DNA of 64,000 bases from Dendrolimus kikuchii. Taxonomy: Eukaryota > Arthropoda > Insecta > Lepidoptera > Lasiocampidae. The notes below the pieces were generated by a model. It searched no databases, was not told where the DNA came from, and saw only the letters and a program-made list of their open reading frames with translations. The first letter of the stretch is position 1, and each line of letters starts with the position of its first letter. Made by a program: the position numbers and the translations under genes. Positions 1-29,163 of this stretch are shown piece by piece. The stretch is from assembly GCA_019925095.2 (NCBI GenBank), contig CM034390.1, forward strand, positions 2,343,501 through 2,407,500, given 5' to 3'.

Positions 1-12
1 TTAAAAACATAC

Positions 13-2248
13 CAGATAGAAAATCGATCAACTGATCTTCCCAGTACTTATAGCTTTCATATCCTGTCCCTTTATACCAGATAAGAGTACTCCGAACATC
101 TGGTGGCAAAGGCCTGAAGCCAAGGCCTGGGCTCGTTCCTATAAGCCCATAATCTTGCTGCAGACGAGGCACACGAGGGTTGATATATTGTTGTAGGAAT
201 GTCACCATACATATTGATGCTAGGGCGAATAGGGCACTATAGAATATTAAGTAGAAAATTAAGATCTTGCCTGTAAATAAAGACAAAATAAAAATAATAA
301 TAACACTGATACACATGAGATTGCTACTACCTTATGTTTCTTAGGGTATAGGAATACCAGTAAGGGTTTCTGGCCGGCATTGGGAGTCTACTACCAATAC
401 ACTATCCAACTAACCCCTTAAAACTTGTTTATTACTTATGGTCTTAAATTTAATTTTCATTAAAATTGTTATAACTAAATTCAAGTACTCCTCAATGAAT
501 TATTTTTTAAATAATTTTTTTTAAGTCAATGGGTGTTATCAGATAAAAAGCAGTCACACATTCAAACATTCCGTGTTCAAATTCTGTATTAGAGCATGCA
601 AATATTCATGAACCCTGCCGTAGCACAGTTTATCGGTATCACTACTATCACCATATTTTCTTACTATAGTTCTTCATTGGAAGAGGAACTATTGATTCTG
701 TGTTCGTTAGCAGTAACAAAACGGAAACAGAATAGGAAATACTGGATGAGCCCAACAAATAAGGTTAGAGATAAAGATGGAGAATTGCATAGATAAACAT
801 TTCTCTAGCCATTTCCAACCGTGTTTCTACTACTTTTCCTCTGCTTTTATACTTGTTATCCATATTATCTTTATCATTATTTCACTAGAGTGTGAAACAT
901 TACTAATTTTTAAGTCTCCATCTTCTACATCAACATTCAATCAACATGGACACCGGAATAGTAGTTAACATACAAGCGCATGTATTTTAGTTGACCGATG
1001 TGGTCAGAACAACTGCTATGTATGTCCGTGTAACGTAATACAATACAATTAATGCAGAATGGAAACGCAGAACACTCTAAAGCGTGACCACTCTTTGTCG
1101 GATAGCACCCTTCGGTTTGTCTCTGCACTCTATTGAAAGAAAGAAAGAAAGAAAACAGGTTTATTTTTAGGACATACACAAGTAAACTATACACATTAAC
1201 AGTAATAAACAAAGCATAATATAAAAAAAAGAGAACACAACCACAAAGTACCAGGAGATATACATATCAAGTCCTAAAAATTGGATCAAGCTCAGCAAAA
1301 ATGTCGATCTATTAGATCAACGCTGATCTTCCGCTAAACCGAGAGTGACGTCACGGCAAACTATACATTATATTACTAATAAATAATTATTGATAGTAAA
1401 GTTAGAAAATAAATATGATAAGGACTACAGCACATTGATCTGATGGTCCAAATTATGACCTCAAAATAATATCCTGGAGGAATTTAATATCCCTAATTGA
1501 GCACTTTCCATGAGATGCAGATACATAGTTTATGTAGGTAAAATCACATCCTAGAATCTATATACACTGACATAAAAGTGACAAAGAAAGTTTTTGACAA
1601 ACACATTTATATGGTTTCTAAGTGGATTAAAAGAATTAACTAATACTCAGCAATAACCTATAAACCGTGATATAACTGACATTGAACTAATCTGATAAAT
1701 ACTTTAATATAAGTCAACTCTTAATTAATTTAACATTAAATATAATACAATACAATTTATAACTTTGCACAAGTACTTTGATTTAAAAACTTACGATTAT
1801 GGAAACTCGAAAAAAATCACGTAATTATAATCCAAACCGCTGGTTTAGATAAGTATTCAAACTTTTCGTAAAAATTAGCTCCAAATTGCTAAAATAAAGT
1901 ACTATAACTTGTTTACAAAATACACGATCATTTATAAAAAATAAAAAATGTATATAAAACAGCCACGCCCTACGCCGAATGTAACTCAAGTTTATTATAG
2001 CTGGAAGGTATTTGAATTTGAACTATCAAATTAAACATTAATATAAGTGTAATTTTCATTCATGAAGTTGAACAAAGTTTCAGTAAAAATCGAATTGACA
2101 AAGTTTACTGACCCCAACTTTCAGGCGTTCTTCCCAAAATTGTTCCAGTTTCTGTATTTCTCAAAAACTCTGTGAATTTCTGCCTACCAGGCTTTCTTTC
2201 AGGTTTCGTTTCAATTTGAAATTCTTGTAATCGAGGATTGCGTATCAT
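13..2248 (-). CDS. Na+/K+-ATPase beta subunit, N-terminal two coding exons (partial)
   Basis: Beta subunit of the plasma-membrane sodium pump (nervana family); it chaperones the alpha subunit and modulates K+ affinity. Coding exon 1 is 2248 to 2113 (ATG at 2248-2246) and encodes a 45-residue cytoplasmic tail ending in GRTPESWG. Exon 2 is 270 to 13, after a TTTATTTACAG acceptor. The G at the exon 1 end plus GC of exon 2 restores a Gly codon, giving SWGKILIFYL, the typical junction into the single transmembrane helix. The start of the ectodomain follows, with the diagnostic GTSPGLGFRPLPP and STLIWYKGT blocks and YKYWEDQLIDFL. Donors are GTCAGT at 2112 and GTATGT at 12. About 130 of roughly 300 residues are present; the rest lies left of the window. 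Divergent from EMC5. Family assignment is strong; the paralogue is not resolved. Confidence 0.9.
271..2112 (-). other. Intron of Na+/K+-ATPase beta gene
   Basis: AT-rich 1.84-kb intron with canonical ends. It contains a (GAAA)n tract at about 1133-1154 followed by LINE-3'-end-like sequence to about 1215, read as an insertion in minus orientation. I see no further coding exon. Confidence 0.6.
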
Positions 2249-3284
2249 TTTGCAACTACACTAAGCACTTTCTTTAAATACAAAGTTAAATTAAAATTTA
2301 AACTAAATATTCGCCGACTTCAACGGTAAACTTACAAAAACTCCAAGCACAGACTAGTTAATGGAAAAACTGAACATTGAACAACACAGTCCACAGAGTA
2401 CATAATTGTATTATATATAAAGACACATCATCTGCCCATTAGCCAAATAGCTATTAGTGTTTTTTAACCAGCCATTGAACCACCATTAGTTAGATCGACA
2501 AGTTTTTGGAATTTTGTTTGATTAGACCCACATCGCTGTCTTCCAATGGTCTTCCATAGCCTATAGATTAAAGAAATAACTAATGTCTTTTTTAGCCCAA
2601 ACTTCTTAATGTCTATAAAATTATTTTATTTGTATATACAAATTTTAATTTATGCATTATAATTTTTGGTATACTCTTACACCCTTACAATATTAAATTT
2701 TTCCTATTCTATAATTTATTATTAATATATATTATCTAAAACATCTTGAAGTCGATGCAAAGTAAAACATATAAATTACTAAGCACCGACTTTAAGATGT
2801 TTTAGATAATATATATTAATAATAATAGCTTTAAAAATGTTATTTTGTACTTTTTAATTTTTGAAGTCGGTTTTTTTAAACGATGTTTTTTTATTTTTTG
2901 TTGGTTCTATTCGATATCTACCATTAGCCTGCTGACGAATTCAACATGGCGACATTGACGGATAAGCCGTAAACTTGGTAGTTATCAGTTTTATTAAACA
3001 ACTATTAACCAGCTGGTAAGGTGATGGACAACCGTAGCTGTTTTATGAAAAGGTGATATTTTATCTTTTATAGAGCTATCGTCTCTAGGGAGACACTCTC
3101 AGACTGTCATTCTGTCACTGTCTTATTCAGAATTTCAGTTCGATATAATAAATTGGTTATTTATTATTTTAGTAATTTTATAGTTAAAAAAGAATATATT
3201 TCACCGAAGTTGCATTTGGAATTGAACTTAAGAACTGCGTTGAACTGTAAATGAATTTCCAACAAATAATTTAGTAAACATACC
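2249..3284. promoter_or_regulatory. Shared intergenic region of the divergent Na,K-ATPase beta / EMC5 pair
   Basis: Only about 1 kb separates the two start codons, so both core promoters and 5' UTRs should lie here. No clear TATA box or initiator can be assigned. The region holds the long inverted repeat 2716-2825 and, just beyond it, a TGAAGTCGGTTTTTTT stretch typical of lepidopteran repeats. Confidence 0.45.
2716..2825. repeat. Long inverted repeat (foldback) between divergent genes
   Basis: Arms 2716-2758 and 2783-2825 are reverse complements over 43 nt with two mismatches, separated by a 24-nt loop. Outer arm sequence is TTATTATTAATATATATT and inner is AAAACATCTT. Probably a MITE-like foldback, but the element is not recognised. 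Confidence 0.8.
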
Positions 3285-5089
3285 ATGGGAACGTCATTTG
3301 ATAAAATCCTAGTGCTTGTGGGATTTATATCGTTATTCCACTCGGCGTATTCTGCTGCTCAACGTGAGTTATTTCATTGGCAATTCTAGTACATTTACTA
3401 ATTAATATGTAAATAGTGTAAACAATATTCATATTTTACAGACCGATCGTATCTTCGTATAACTTCTCAAGAATTTACTACATTACCTTTAGATGTGAGT
3501 ATTCAAGATTTATTTATTAACATAATTTTTATATTTCGTATACATTTCATAATTCGAAGTTTATTCTCTGTACATTTTCATCTCGTACCATCTGCAAATA
3601 TACTACAACCACATAACATAATTATATACATTTATTTTTCTATGATTGTTCAATTATTTGCTTACAATGTTTAAATTTGAAATAAGATTGAAACAGCATA
3701 AGGATATATTGGACTCAATTTATTTTTTTAATAGTAATGACATAATATTAAAGTAATTATTGTTAAGTTTATTCTGATTTTGTAATTGTATGTGGTAAAG
3801 TATTGACGATATGAGTATCTATGAATGGTAATTTAAACTATAATAATATGTATAAACTGTAACATTGTCAGTTCCATCAAATTTGAATAATTAATGTAAA
3901 TATGCACACCAAACAGGCAAAAACATGTGAAACAATTATATAAATGTACTATGTTTTGTCAAATGAATAAACTGAATTGAATTGACTTTTATCTATTTTA
4001 AGGGCCTGTTGGAGTTTTTGGCGGGAACTGAAAGGGGTTGTTGTGCTGTGCAGTTTTATTTTCTAAAAATGTGTAAAATTACACTAAAATGAACAATAGT
4101 TGTAGGATATCGATAGTTTTTGAGTAGTAATTGTGTTTTTGTGAGAAATGTGAACTGTATAGTCATATGTGGCTTTTCAAGTATTCACAAGAACTCCGTT
4201 GAATGGTGTGAATTGTAGCCTACAATACAACTGCGCCTGGCTTAAAGGCCTAGTTTCCAAGCCTTAAACATAAAAAAAGGGGCCTGTGCTTTGGCATAAC
4301 AAATCCTCAAAAATTGTCTAGTTCACAACTCATTTTCATCTTAATCAATTTCAATAGTCTCAGCAGCATATCAACTAGCTTGCGACAAGTTATTACATTA
4401 ACTTGAAATTAGAGACTGTTGTTAAGTTAATGATCACATTCAAATATATATTTTACTAGGTGTCCTATGCCCACTTCACTTCGCATCATTAAAAAATTAC
4501 TTACTTCCTACAAACTCACCAACTTTACCGCTTTATAATGGGGTATTTTTAATAATCCTATTTTTAAGGGTTATAATAGGGTTTTTGGTGATGTCAGGAG
4601 CCTTAAGAACAGACAAGTGTGCGTGATAAGAGGTATGAATGTCAAAGAAGCAAGCGAGGTGTGTAAGAATAAGCCTGAATGGCGCTCTGTTGTCCATGCC
4701 TACCCCGCAAGGGAACTGGCGTGAAGTTATGTATGTTATTTTTAAAGTTAAAAATGGAATGAACATGTTCAAATAAAACTTTTCCTATCTATATAAAATA
4801 AAATAATATTAATTTTAAGATATTCATAAAAGTTTGTGTAACCTTAACTTTTGTTATGTCTTTCTAGATTGTAGTCCAAGCTGTCGTTAGCCTATTTACA
4901 GTGATGTGGGGTGTGCTGAACATTGCTGGTAACCTCCGTGAGATTCCAGCGGCAAATGAATTGAACACAATACGATGGGAGACTCAAAGAAACTTGCCAT
5001 CCTTTTACATATTCAATCATAGAGGTAAAGCACTAGCCTTCAATTATGTGCCAGTTGCTGGAAAAGCAGACCTGGAAAATTTAGAATAA
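3285..5089 (+). CDS. EMC5: ER membrane protein complex subunit 5 (EMC5 / MMGT1)
   Basis: Small two-pass membrane subunit of the EMC, the ER insertase for tail-anchored and multipass proteins; also called membrane magnesium transporter 1. Three exons: 3285-3363, 3442-3494 and 4868-5089, with GTGAGT donors and CAG/TAG acceptors. The joined frame gives 117 residues ending in TAA at 5087-5089. Landmarks shared with the human protein as I remember it: SAAQHRSYLR after the first transmembrane helix, TTLPLDIVVQ leading into the second helix, LNIAGNLREI, and RNLPSFYIFNHRG. Length fits the family (about 110-130). Intron 2 (1.37 kb) carries a short retroposon at 4010-4279 and an RTE fragment at 4587-4737. 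Only the third exon is visible as an ORF; its apparent internal ATG start is an artefact of splicing. Confidence 0.95.
4010..4279 (+). mobile_element. Short retroposon, family C (EMC5 intron 2)
   Basis: About 265-bp repeat beginning GAGTTTTTGGCGGGAACTG and ending GCCTTAAAC plus an A-rich tail. It is flanked by the direct repeat GGGCCTGT at 4002-4009 and 4280-4287, read as a TSD. Other copies: 9826-10088, 22891-23216 and 59165-59398. The shared 5' start, A-tail and TSDs indicate SINE-like retroposition. I see no clear tRNA A/B boxes, so its origin is unknown. Confidence 0.8.
4587..4737 (+). mobile_element. RTE-type LINE 3' fragment
   Basis: Carries only the last about 45 codons of the family (VRSLKNRR ... 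AYPARELA) and the short GTGAAGTTATGTATG tail. It is heavily 5'-truncated and sits in EMC5 intron 2. Confidence 0.8.
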
Positions 5090-5770
5090 TTAACTTATTG
5101 TTTTAAGGATAATAGGATAATTAAAATATGTGTTATAACAGTAATTAAAACAATTTATAGAATATTTCTTTGTATTTTTCTATCAACTTCAATGCATGCA
5201 CAGTTTATTGTATTATACAACTATGTTCAACAATAACATTGATCATAAATTAATTTTCTGTGTCCGTCTATTTGCAATCGAAACTGTTCCATAAGCAAAT
5301 GATTTGGCTTGAAATTGTGTAAGAAGGCAACATTCAATGACTTGCTTTCTTTAATTGGAGCTATATTTTATGTCCAGTTTGAGGATGTGCATTCTTTTCC
5401 ATGCTTTGTCGGATGTTATGCAGCAGCTTCTGGACAAGCTCATTTGGGTGAATTGTAAACATTCCTTATATGTAAGTGTTGGGGATCTTCCCCTGTATTG
5501 TGGGAACTGCAGAGTAATTATGGGCTTGGGCATTGGTCGTGAACCATGGTGCCTTTATTATTGTCTTTCATGTGGTGCTCTGTAACTCTTGGAGGATTTC
5601 TATGTTGGACTGGTTAACACTCCCCCCAAAGTTGTTAAGTATGTTTGATTATGAATTGATTGAGGTATTGTTGTTTATGAAAATCACAAAATAAGTAAGT
5701 ATCTAACTATGATTGAAGAAATACTGAATTGGATGACTTGGACTAAGAAGACATACAATAGACCTTGTTA
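5090..5770. other. EMC5 3' UTR and flank
   Basis: ATTAAA at 5120-5125 and 5144-5149 are candidate poly(A) signals for EMC5. The remainder shows no gene or recognised repeat; short ORFs here overlap each other on both strands and look random. Confidence 0.4.
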
Positions 5771-5771
5771 A

Positions 5772-6080
5772 TTTTTTATTGCAGGAGTTCAGCAAACAGG
5801 TAGACGGCCCATTTGATGGAAAGTGGTTACCATCACCTATGGACATTCGCAACACCAAAGATACTACAAATGTGCTGCTGCTCTTAAAGGAGAATGGAAC
5901 CTGTTCACTAATGCTGGAACGCAACTCAAGGTTGTATTGGAGGCATACTCTAGACTAGGGGTGATAGCCATCCAGTTGGGTAAATACCCTACCACCTGGC
6001 TGTGGGTTGTTTTCTCGCCTCTTACAGGCTGCCGGGCCGCAGAGAATTGTATTCTTTCTCTGTTCCTGCTCGGATTAAAA
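5772..6080 (-). mobile_element. LINE 3'-end repeat, family B
   Basis: Begins on the plus strand with poly(T) plus ATTGCAGGAGTTCAGC and the GACGGCCC block. Read on minus it is a 3' UTR ending in CTGCAATAAAAA, i.e. AATAAA running into poly(A). It includes the GTTACCATC and GGGGTGATAGCC blocks common to all copies. Family B has many copies in this window. Confidence 0.75.
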
Positions 6081-6901
6081 TGATTGACATATTGTTATTT
6101 ATGAAAATCACAAAATAAATAGGTATTTAACCATGATCGAAGAAATACTGAATTGGATAACTTGGACTGAGACATACAAATTGCATATGTAAATCGAAAT
6201 GAGTTTTGTTTCAAGTAGCCATCATTTAGCTACCTAGGTCTACCCATATTTAAGTAAATAAATTGTAGAAAAAAAGGAACTAAAATATAAATCTGTTTAC
6301 ATCTTGAAGTTGAAGGTGCCAAATAAAACATAATTAAATAAATTTCGATATTTTTTATTGTGGTTATGTATATAGTGAAGGGTGAGCCCCGATAGGGTGG
6401 AGGAGCGAGATGGAATGCTCCTCCGTCTCAAAGGAAGATCTTCCAGCGAGACTAATGTTGTTCCTCGCAGGCCTGGGCCCATATGTTATAGTTGAAATTT
6501 TGTATATATTCTTTGTATGTTTCGGGAAACGTTTGTGACATCAATTATTGCACAGCGCCATCTATTGGCTTGTAAGTGTTCCACTACAATAGAAATTATT
6601 GTTTTACATGGCATTGACTTCAAGATGTAGAAGAAAATATCTTTCACTTTTGAAGTTGTTCCTTTTTTTTTCTAACAATTTTCAGATGTAGTGAGTGTCT
6701 TGAAGAAAGATATCAAAGTTCATTAATCTAAGGATTAGAGTGATAGCAAAGTACTGTGTCAAAAATATTTTATTAAAATCATTACAGGCCCTCATCATTC
6801 AGTAATCTTACTTCACACTATTACAATATTCATGTTTTAATTGTAGTTTATAAAACACTCTTTCCTTAATGTATAAAAATGTATCTAAGAATTCACCTTA
6901 A

Positions 6902-6939
6902 CTCTACCGATATTACATTTATATGTAATATCGGTAGAG
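6902..6939. repeat. Perfect 17-bp stem-loop in GAR1 3' region
   Basis: Positions 6902-6918 and 6923-6939 are exact reverse complements (CTCTACCGATATTACAT) around a TTAT loop, followed by GCCCT...AGGGC at 6939-6956. It lies about 270 nt past the GAR1 stop on the transcribed strand. It may be a MITE end or a 3' UTR structure. Confidence 0.75.
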
Positions 6940-7208
6940 CCCTGTGTGACGAGGGCCTAACACAGGTATACTTACAAACTAACATACGTCTTCGGTTACT
7001 CTCACAATTAGTAGATAAAATATGGACCACAGGAATGGACATCACTTTTGGCCAGTTCACATGTCTTACCATCCATACATTTGCCCAACTCTTTAAAATT
7101 GGATATAAAATCCATTTAAGTAATGTTAATTGTCTATCAGCAGTAAGGTAGCAGCATGGATAGCATGATATAGGAACCTGGTATATGTTCATTGCACTCC
7201 ACTGGAGA

Positions 7209-7883
7209 TTATCTGCCACCTCTACCTCCTCTAAAGCCACCTCCACGACCGCCTCCACCTCTGCCGAATCCTCCGCCGCCCCCATATCCTCCACCTCCGC
7301 CTCTATTGAATCCACCTCCCCCACCCCTATTGAACCCTCCTCCTCGACCACCACCCCTATTGAAACCCCCACGACCGCCACCGCCGCCTCTTCCGAATCC
7401 TCCACCACCTCGACCTCCACCGCCTCGTCCCCCTCTGCCTCCGCCTCGCTTAGCGCCAGGAGGCTGAGGCAGAAATCTCTTCAAAGGTAACAACTTCGCT
7501 GGATCTATAAAAAACTGCTGCCCTTCTTTAAAACTCTTCGCTTTAATATTCTCTCCCAATTTAACAGAAACATAGTAGTCGCGTAAATTGCCAAAGATTT
7601 CATCGATTTTGCCAATCTGCTCCTTGTTTTCTAAGAAAATGGGCGCATTGAAGTATGGAACGTCCTCGATGTCCACCTTGCAGACTAGATCGTCTTGTAC
7701 TGTCCAGCCGAAATGGCCAAGAGGTGTCACGGACTCTGGCGGACCTGCATCCTGCTGCCGATATCCACCGCCGCCACCTCCTCTACCGCGTCCACCACCA
7801 AATCCTCCGCGGCCGCGACCTCCACCACGTCCGCCAAATCCTCCTCGACCTCCGCCGCCACCGCCTCTCCCACGAAAGGACAT
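7209..7883 (-). CDS. GAR1: H/ACA ribonucleoprotein complex subunit 1 (GAR1)
   Basis: Nucleolar core protein of H/ACA RNPs, acting with dyskerin, NHP2 and NOP10 in rRNA and snRNA pseudouridylation and in telomerase RNP. A single 224-residue uninterrupted ORF starts at ATG 7883-7881 and ends in TAA at 7211-7209. Order: N-terminal Gly/Arg-rich tail (about 1-45); the conserved Gar1 beta-barrel domain (about 48-145) with [32 protein letters not shown] and [16 protein letters not shown]; then a long C-terminal RGG domain with GGGFNRGGG repeats. Length and RGG-core-RGG layout match animal GAR1. Plus-strand ORFs over it (Pro/Thr/Ser-rich) are shadows of the GGN repeats. It is convergent with EMC5 and divergent from shugoshin, with a 2.3-kb spacer. 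Confidence 0.97.
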   Translation of the reverse strand: MSFRGRGGGGGGRGGFGGRGGGRGRGGFGGGRGRGGGGGGYRQQDAGPPESVTPLGHFGWTVQDDLVCKVDIEDVPYFNAPIFLENKEQIGKIDEIFGNLRDYYVSVKLGENIKAKSFKEGQQFFIDPAKLLPLKRFLPQPPGAKRGGGRGGRGGGGRGGGGFGRGGGGGRGGFNRGGGRGGGFNRGGGGGFNRGGGGGYGGGGGFGRGGGGRGGGFRGGRGGR

Positions 7884-9425
7884 GTTAATTTATTAAAAGT
7901 AAATATAATTTCAAAATTTAACCTCTCACTGAAAACGGAAAAATCGCGTGGTTTACTGTTTTGACTTTTAGTAAACTACTGCCATCTGTCAGTGTTAAGT
8001 TTGAAGTAACTTAGACAACTGACAGCTGTCAGTGTTGCCACTGTACTAATATACCACGATATGGATTTATTCTTCACTGAGAGTTTTTTTTATTACTGGA
8101 GTACGGCAGACGGCCCACCTGATGTAAAGCGGTTATCGGCCTCGAAGAGCTTTTATGACATTCTTTTTAAAAAACTCCATATCGTACGCTGTGGCGAAAA
8201 CCACAGCTGGAAGCTTTTTCCAAATCCATGCGGTGCACAAGAATAACTTCTAGAGAACCGTTGCGTAGTAATTCGACTCTTAACAGTTTTCAATTAAGTT
8301 GCCTGAATTTGATACTTTTAATGGTTTGTTTCGCCACAAATAGTTCAAGTGGTCCTTCTCAAACTTCCCCATATAATTTACCCGGATTTAGGTGTAAATG
8401 TTTTTAGAAATTTTCTAGTCAGTCCTTTTACGAAAACACTCACATTTGACATTACTTGGATGCGGATTATGTCACATTGTAACCAATAGTCAGGCAAATT
8501 AACGGTCGGTAAAATATAGGAACTGGGTCTTAGTGTCTTTGTGTTGCAACTGTTATAATACGTAGCTTTCATAGTTATTTTTTTACAAATACCCAACATT
8601 TATTTTATATCTCAAAAATTGTATTAAAACAGATCTGAGTTTTTAAATATACGTTAAAAATAAAATGCGATTTTTAATAAGAATATCGATTCCACCTCTA
8701 ATAGCCGTCTTTCTGACTTTTATTAAAATTTGAAAAGTGCTCTTCTTCGACAGAGGGATGGGGAAATTCCCTCCTCCCTTCTCTACGAAGGTAGGTCTCA
8801 CGAAGGGTGAAGACCCTTCCCCACTTCTTTTCAAGATTATAATCACTCAAAATTCCACCATAATAACCCGCTTAAATTTTATTATATGACAAAATTACGC
8901 ATATCCGGCAGGGGCAACTAGTCTACTTCCTCCTCACGTGACTTAGTCTAAGATTTTAACCCGCGCATTTTGTTTTTTATGTTTATAATTCAATGTAAAT
9001 GGACCAGGAGTGTACATTTCGTTACATCTTTTTCCCAAAAATTTACAACTTAAAAAATAGGTTAATCCATGAAATCGCGTAGAGCAAAGGGTTTTGTAGA
9101 AATAACAAATATCCCCTGTTCTGGTTATTTGGCTACTGTACCTTTATAAAAACACCTAATCGTAAATATTTCAGGTTTCAAAAAGTATCCAATGGCTATT
9201 ATTATTCAAACCAATTACCGTAATAAATATTTTTAAGCTCAAAAACTTCAACTTTTTAATTAATATCTTGTTTGTTGTTATTTCTTATCGTATTTATAGC
9301 ACCACTTTTTAAACCAATCCCAAAACATAAAAAATATAGTGTTTGTTACAAGTTGACAGCGTTTTTTCGGGTTTTCTCTACCCAGCATTGACAACACTTG
9401 GTGGCAAATTTAACCTGAATTAAAT
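7884..9425. other. GAR1 5' flank with repeat debris
   Basis: Holds the GAR1 promoter/5' UTR, which is not resolvable, and a family-B-related LINE end at 8086-8300 (minus). The remaining AT-rich sequence (8300-9425) contains nothing I recognise. Confidence 0.4.
8086..8300 (-). mobile_element. LINE C-terminus/3' end remnant, family B related
   Basis: Poly(T) at 8086-8091, then GGCAGACGGCCCACCTGATG. It continues into sequence homologous to 47950-48200, where the minus strand encodes a LINE C-terminus (FYHRPARHR type). Degenerate, no intact frame. Confidence 0.65.
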
Positions 9426-9429
9426 TTAG

Positions 9430-9813
9430 AAAAAAAATATGCCACGTTCCACATGAGACTTACAATGACCATGCGATTTTCCCGTTTCACTTGCTTGCAG
9501 GCGTTACAATAATACATTCTAGTGGAACGAATTACGGAGCATTGATGTCATTAACGACGAAATACACAAATGTCATTTATTGAATTGAAAACTGCGCCTT
9601 TTTTAATATCAGTTGATAGAAATAATTAATTCAACCCACCTCTTGAAATGGTTCGTTGTGACTGCTGTGTGGTCGAAAATAATGACGTCATTTGTGACAT
9701 TTTTTCGCCATGACCATAACGACCGCGGTCGCTGTGTGGAACGGCTGACAGAGCATCTTGGGCGTTGTGAGCTAGTCGAAGAACGCACCAACCCTAACTC
9801 CTGCTGTCAAACT
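9430..9813 (+). repeat. Interspersed repeat F (copy 1)
   Basis: Shares blocks such as CAACCCACCTCTTGA, CGAAAATAATGACGTCA and GTGGAACGGCT with the inverted copy at 58865-59160. Unclassified; the GGAACG-rich ends suggest a non-autonomous DNA element. Confidence 0.55.
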
Positions 9814-9825
9814 TCAAACACTTCA

Positions 9826-10088
9826 AGGAAAAGGCGGGAACTGTAAGGGGACGTTGTGCTGTGCAGTTTTAAAAATGTGTAAAATTACTCTAAAATGAAC
9901 AATAGTTGTAGGATATTGATAGTTTTTGAGTAGTAATTATGTGTTTTTGTGAGAAATGTGAACTATATAGCCAAATGTGGCCTTTTGAGTTTTCACAAGA
10001 ACTCTGTTGAATGACGTCGATTGTAGCGTACAATACAACGGCGTCTGGCTTAAAGGCCTAGTTGCCAAGCCTTAAACTTTAAAAAAAA
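9826..10088 (+). mobile_element. Short retroposon, family C
   Basis: Starts near AAGGCGGGAACTG and ends CCTTAAAC plus poly(A). It is flanked by the 12-bp TSD TCAAACACTTCA at 9814-9825 and 10089-10100. Confidence 0.8.
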
Positions 10089-10212
10089 TCAAACACTTCA
10101 CAAAGTGTCAAATCAAAATAGAAAATAAAAATCTCAAATTCTCAATCAAAACCAAAATTAATTTTACGAAAATTAGAAAATCGCCTATTTATGAATAAGT
10201 AATAATACAAAT

Positions 10213-27399
<17,187 letters not shown>

Positions 27400-28670
27400 T
27401 CGGAGATAAGTTTTTACTTTTAAATATTATTTAATACAGCTTTAATGATTATATTGACATTTGTTATATGTATTTAAGTAGGGTAGTTGACAAATTAATC
27501 CCTTTTATTTTAGATGATTGTTGTGTGTTGTAACGTCATAATTTCAATGAGATAATTGGAGGTTATTGCTTACTTTTTTTTTTAATATTTCAAAAGTAAG
27601 ATCAGAGCAAATGATGTTGACAGTGGTTTTTATACAGGATGGCCGGAGCAGTAACGTTCAGATGTAAAAATTTAGGTTATGTGGAGGGGTACACGGACTA
27701 CCCTCACGTTTTAAAAAAAATTTTAGTTGTCGAGTTGTTAATTTTTTAGTGCATTTTTGGGATTATTTCGCCCGTGTCAGCTTTAAACATATTTTTTTGG
27801 TGTATTTTTAGCTGGAAGTTTTTTTATTAATAAATTTTTTGAAGCCAATACTTTCAAAATTTCACAAAAATACGAAAAAATCAAGAACTCGAAGACTATA
27901 GTAAATAAAATACACCTTATAAGGCTAAATAAATTTAACTACTCTGGCCACCATATTTTCACGTTTTAACCCTTATTCATAATGTTTACATTATAAGAGC
28001 TTTAAAGGCTCGTTAAAAAAGTACAATAAATCATAAATAAAAACACTTTTTAACCAACCTATATGTCTCTTACAACTATTATGAATCACGGGGTTAGAAT
28101 TTGTTGTAAAATAGGTAGTATGAATCTCCAGAGCGTATCATTGGCAGTAACTAGGTTTTTTTAAAGTCCTATGTCTTGAGAATTCCTTAGATTCAAGTGC
28201 CTTATAGCAATAATCATTATATTAATACGTGAAGCAAAAACTTTGTACCCCTTTTTACGAAAATTGCACGGACGGAGGTATATGAAATTTCGCACACTTA
28301 TAGGTTATATAGAGGAGTGCAGAATGCTAATTTTTTAAAAATATTATGCATAAAAATACATTAAATAAAAAAAAAACATTACACATACTACCATGTATTT
28401 GACACACACACACGCATATATACTCTTTTGTTTATTGTTAAAGTCAAATTGACAGAATTTGGCGAAATCTGTGATTATAGAACTAGAATCTTTGACAACA
28501 GAACCTTAATAGTTTTCAAATTTTTAAATTATGCTCGAATTTCGACCAATGGGCGACCACTAGTAAGCATAAATCAGTGATATCGTGGCCAGAGATAAAT
28601 GATCTATCACTAGTTTTTTTTAATGGATGTATTGGCGTTTGACCACTGTCTGACCTGATGTTGAGTGATG
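27400..28670. other. Shugoshin 3' flank
   Basis: Probable 3' UTR, then AT-rich sequence. GGCCGGAGCAGTAA (27641) and the complement of TTAACTACTCTGGCC (27934) may be ends of a small TIR element. No gene seen. Confidence 0.35.
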
Positions 28671-28677
28671 ACGCAGT

Positions 28678-28908
28678 CTAGGATGCAGCAGACTTAGCTA
28701 GAAGATACCTATTCACTCGTGACTTGAAGACTTGAAGATTGTATTTGTCAGGAGAAACAGACTCCGGCAAATTATTCCACTCTTTGACAGTGCGCACCAG
28801 AAAAGATGAAGCGAAACTCTTGGTACTGATTGGTGTTGTTTCCACCATGTAACCTGTGCGTCTTGTTGTCCGATCGTAAAAGTTTTCAAAGAACTTGGTT
28901 ACTGCCAA
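28678..28908 (-). pseudogene. LINE ORF2 C-terminal fragment
   Basis: Encodes FYDRTTRRTGYMVETTPIST then FLVRTVKEWNNLPESV and YNLQVFKSRVNRYLL, the conserved tail of lepidopteran LINEs (RTxxEWNxLP motif). No RT domain attached. Confidence 0.75.
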
Positions 28909-29163
28909 GTGGCAATGATGCGCTTAGGATATTCTCCTATTTCACGTGGCTCTAATGTTGCTCAAATATGTTTATTTAAAACTGTTCACATCATTATAGC
29001 GTTTAATCGTTTCGGAGCTGGAGACGCAGGAGCTGAAGATATCTAAAATGATAGGTTTTTTTCGTATAAATTCTTAGAATTCGTTTCCCACAATCGTTAC
29101 GTTGGTATTTCTTGAACGTTTATAAGTAATGAAGTGACATAAAGTTCGTAAAGTGACATTTTA

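Noticed and set aside
4901..5089. 62-aa stand-alone gene starting at 4901
   Set aside because: Internal Met of EMC5 exon 3; the real protein starts at 3285.
7185..7490. Plus-strand Ser/Thr- and Pro-rich ORFs over GAR1
   Set aside because: Antisense shadows of the GGN-rich RGG codons of GAR1 on the minus strand.
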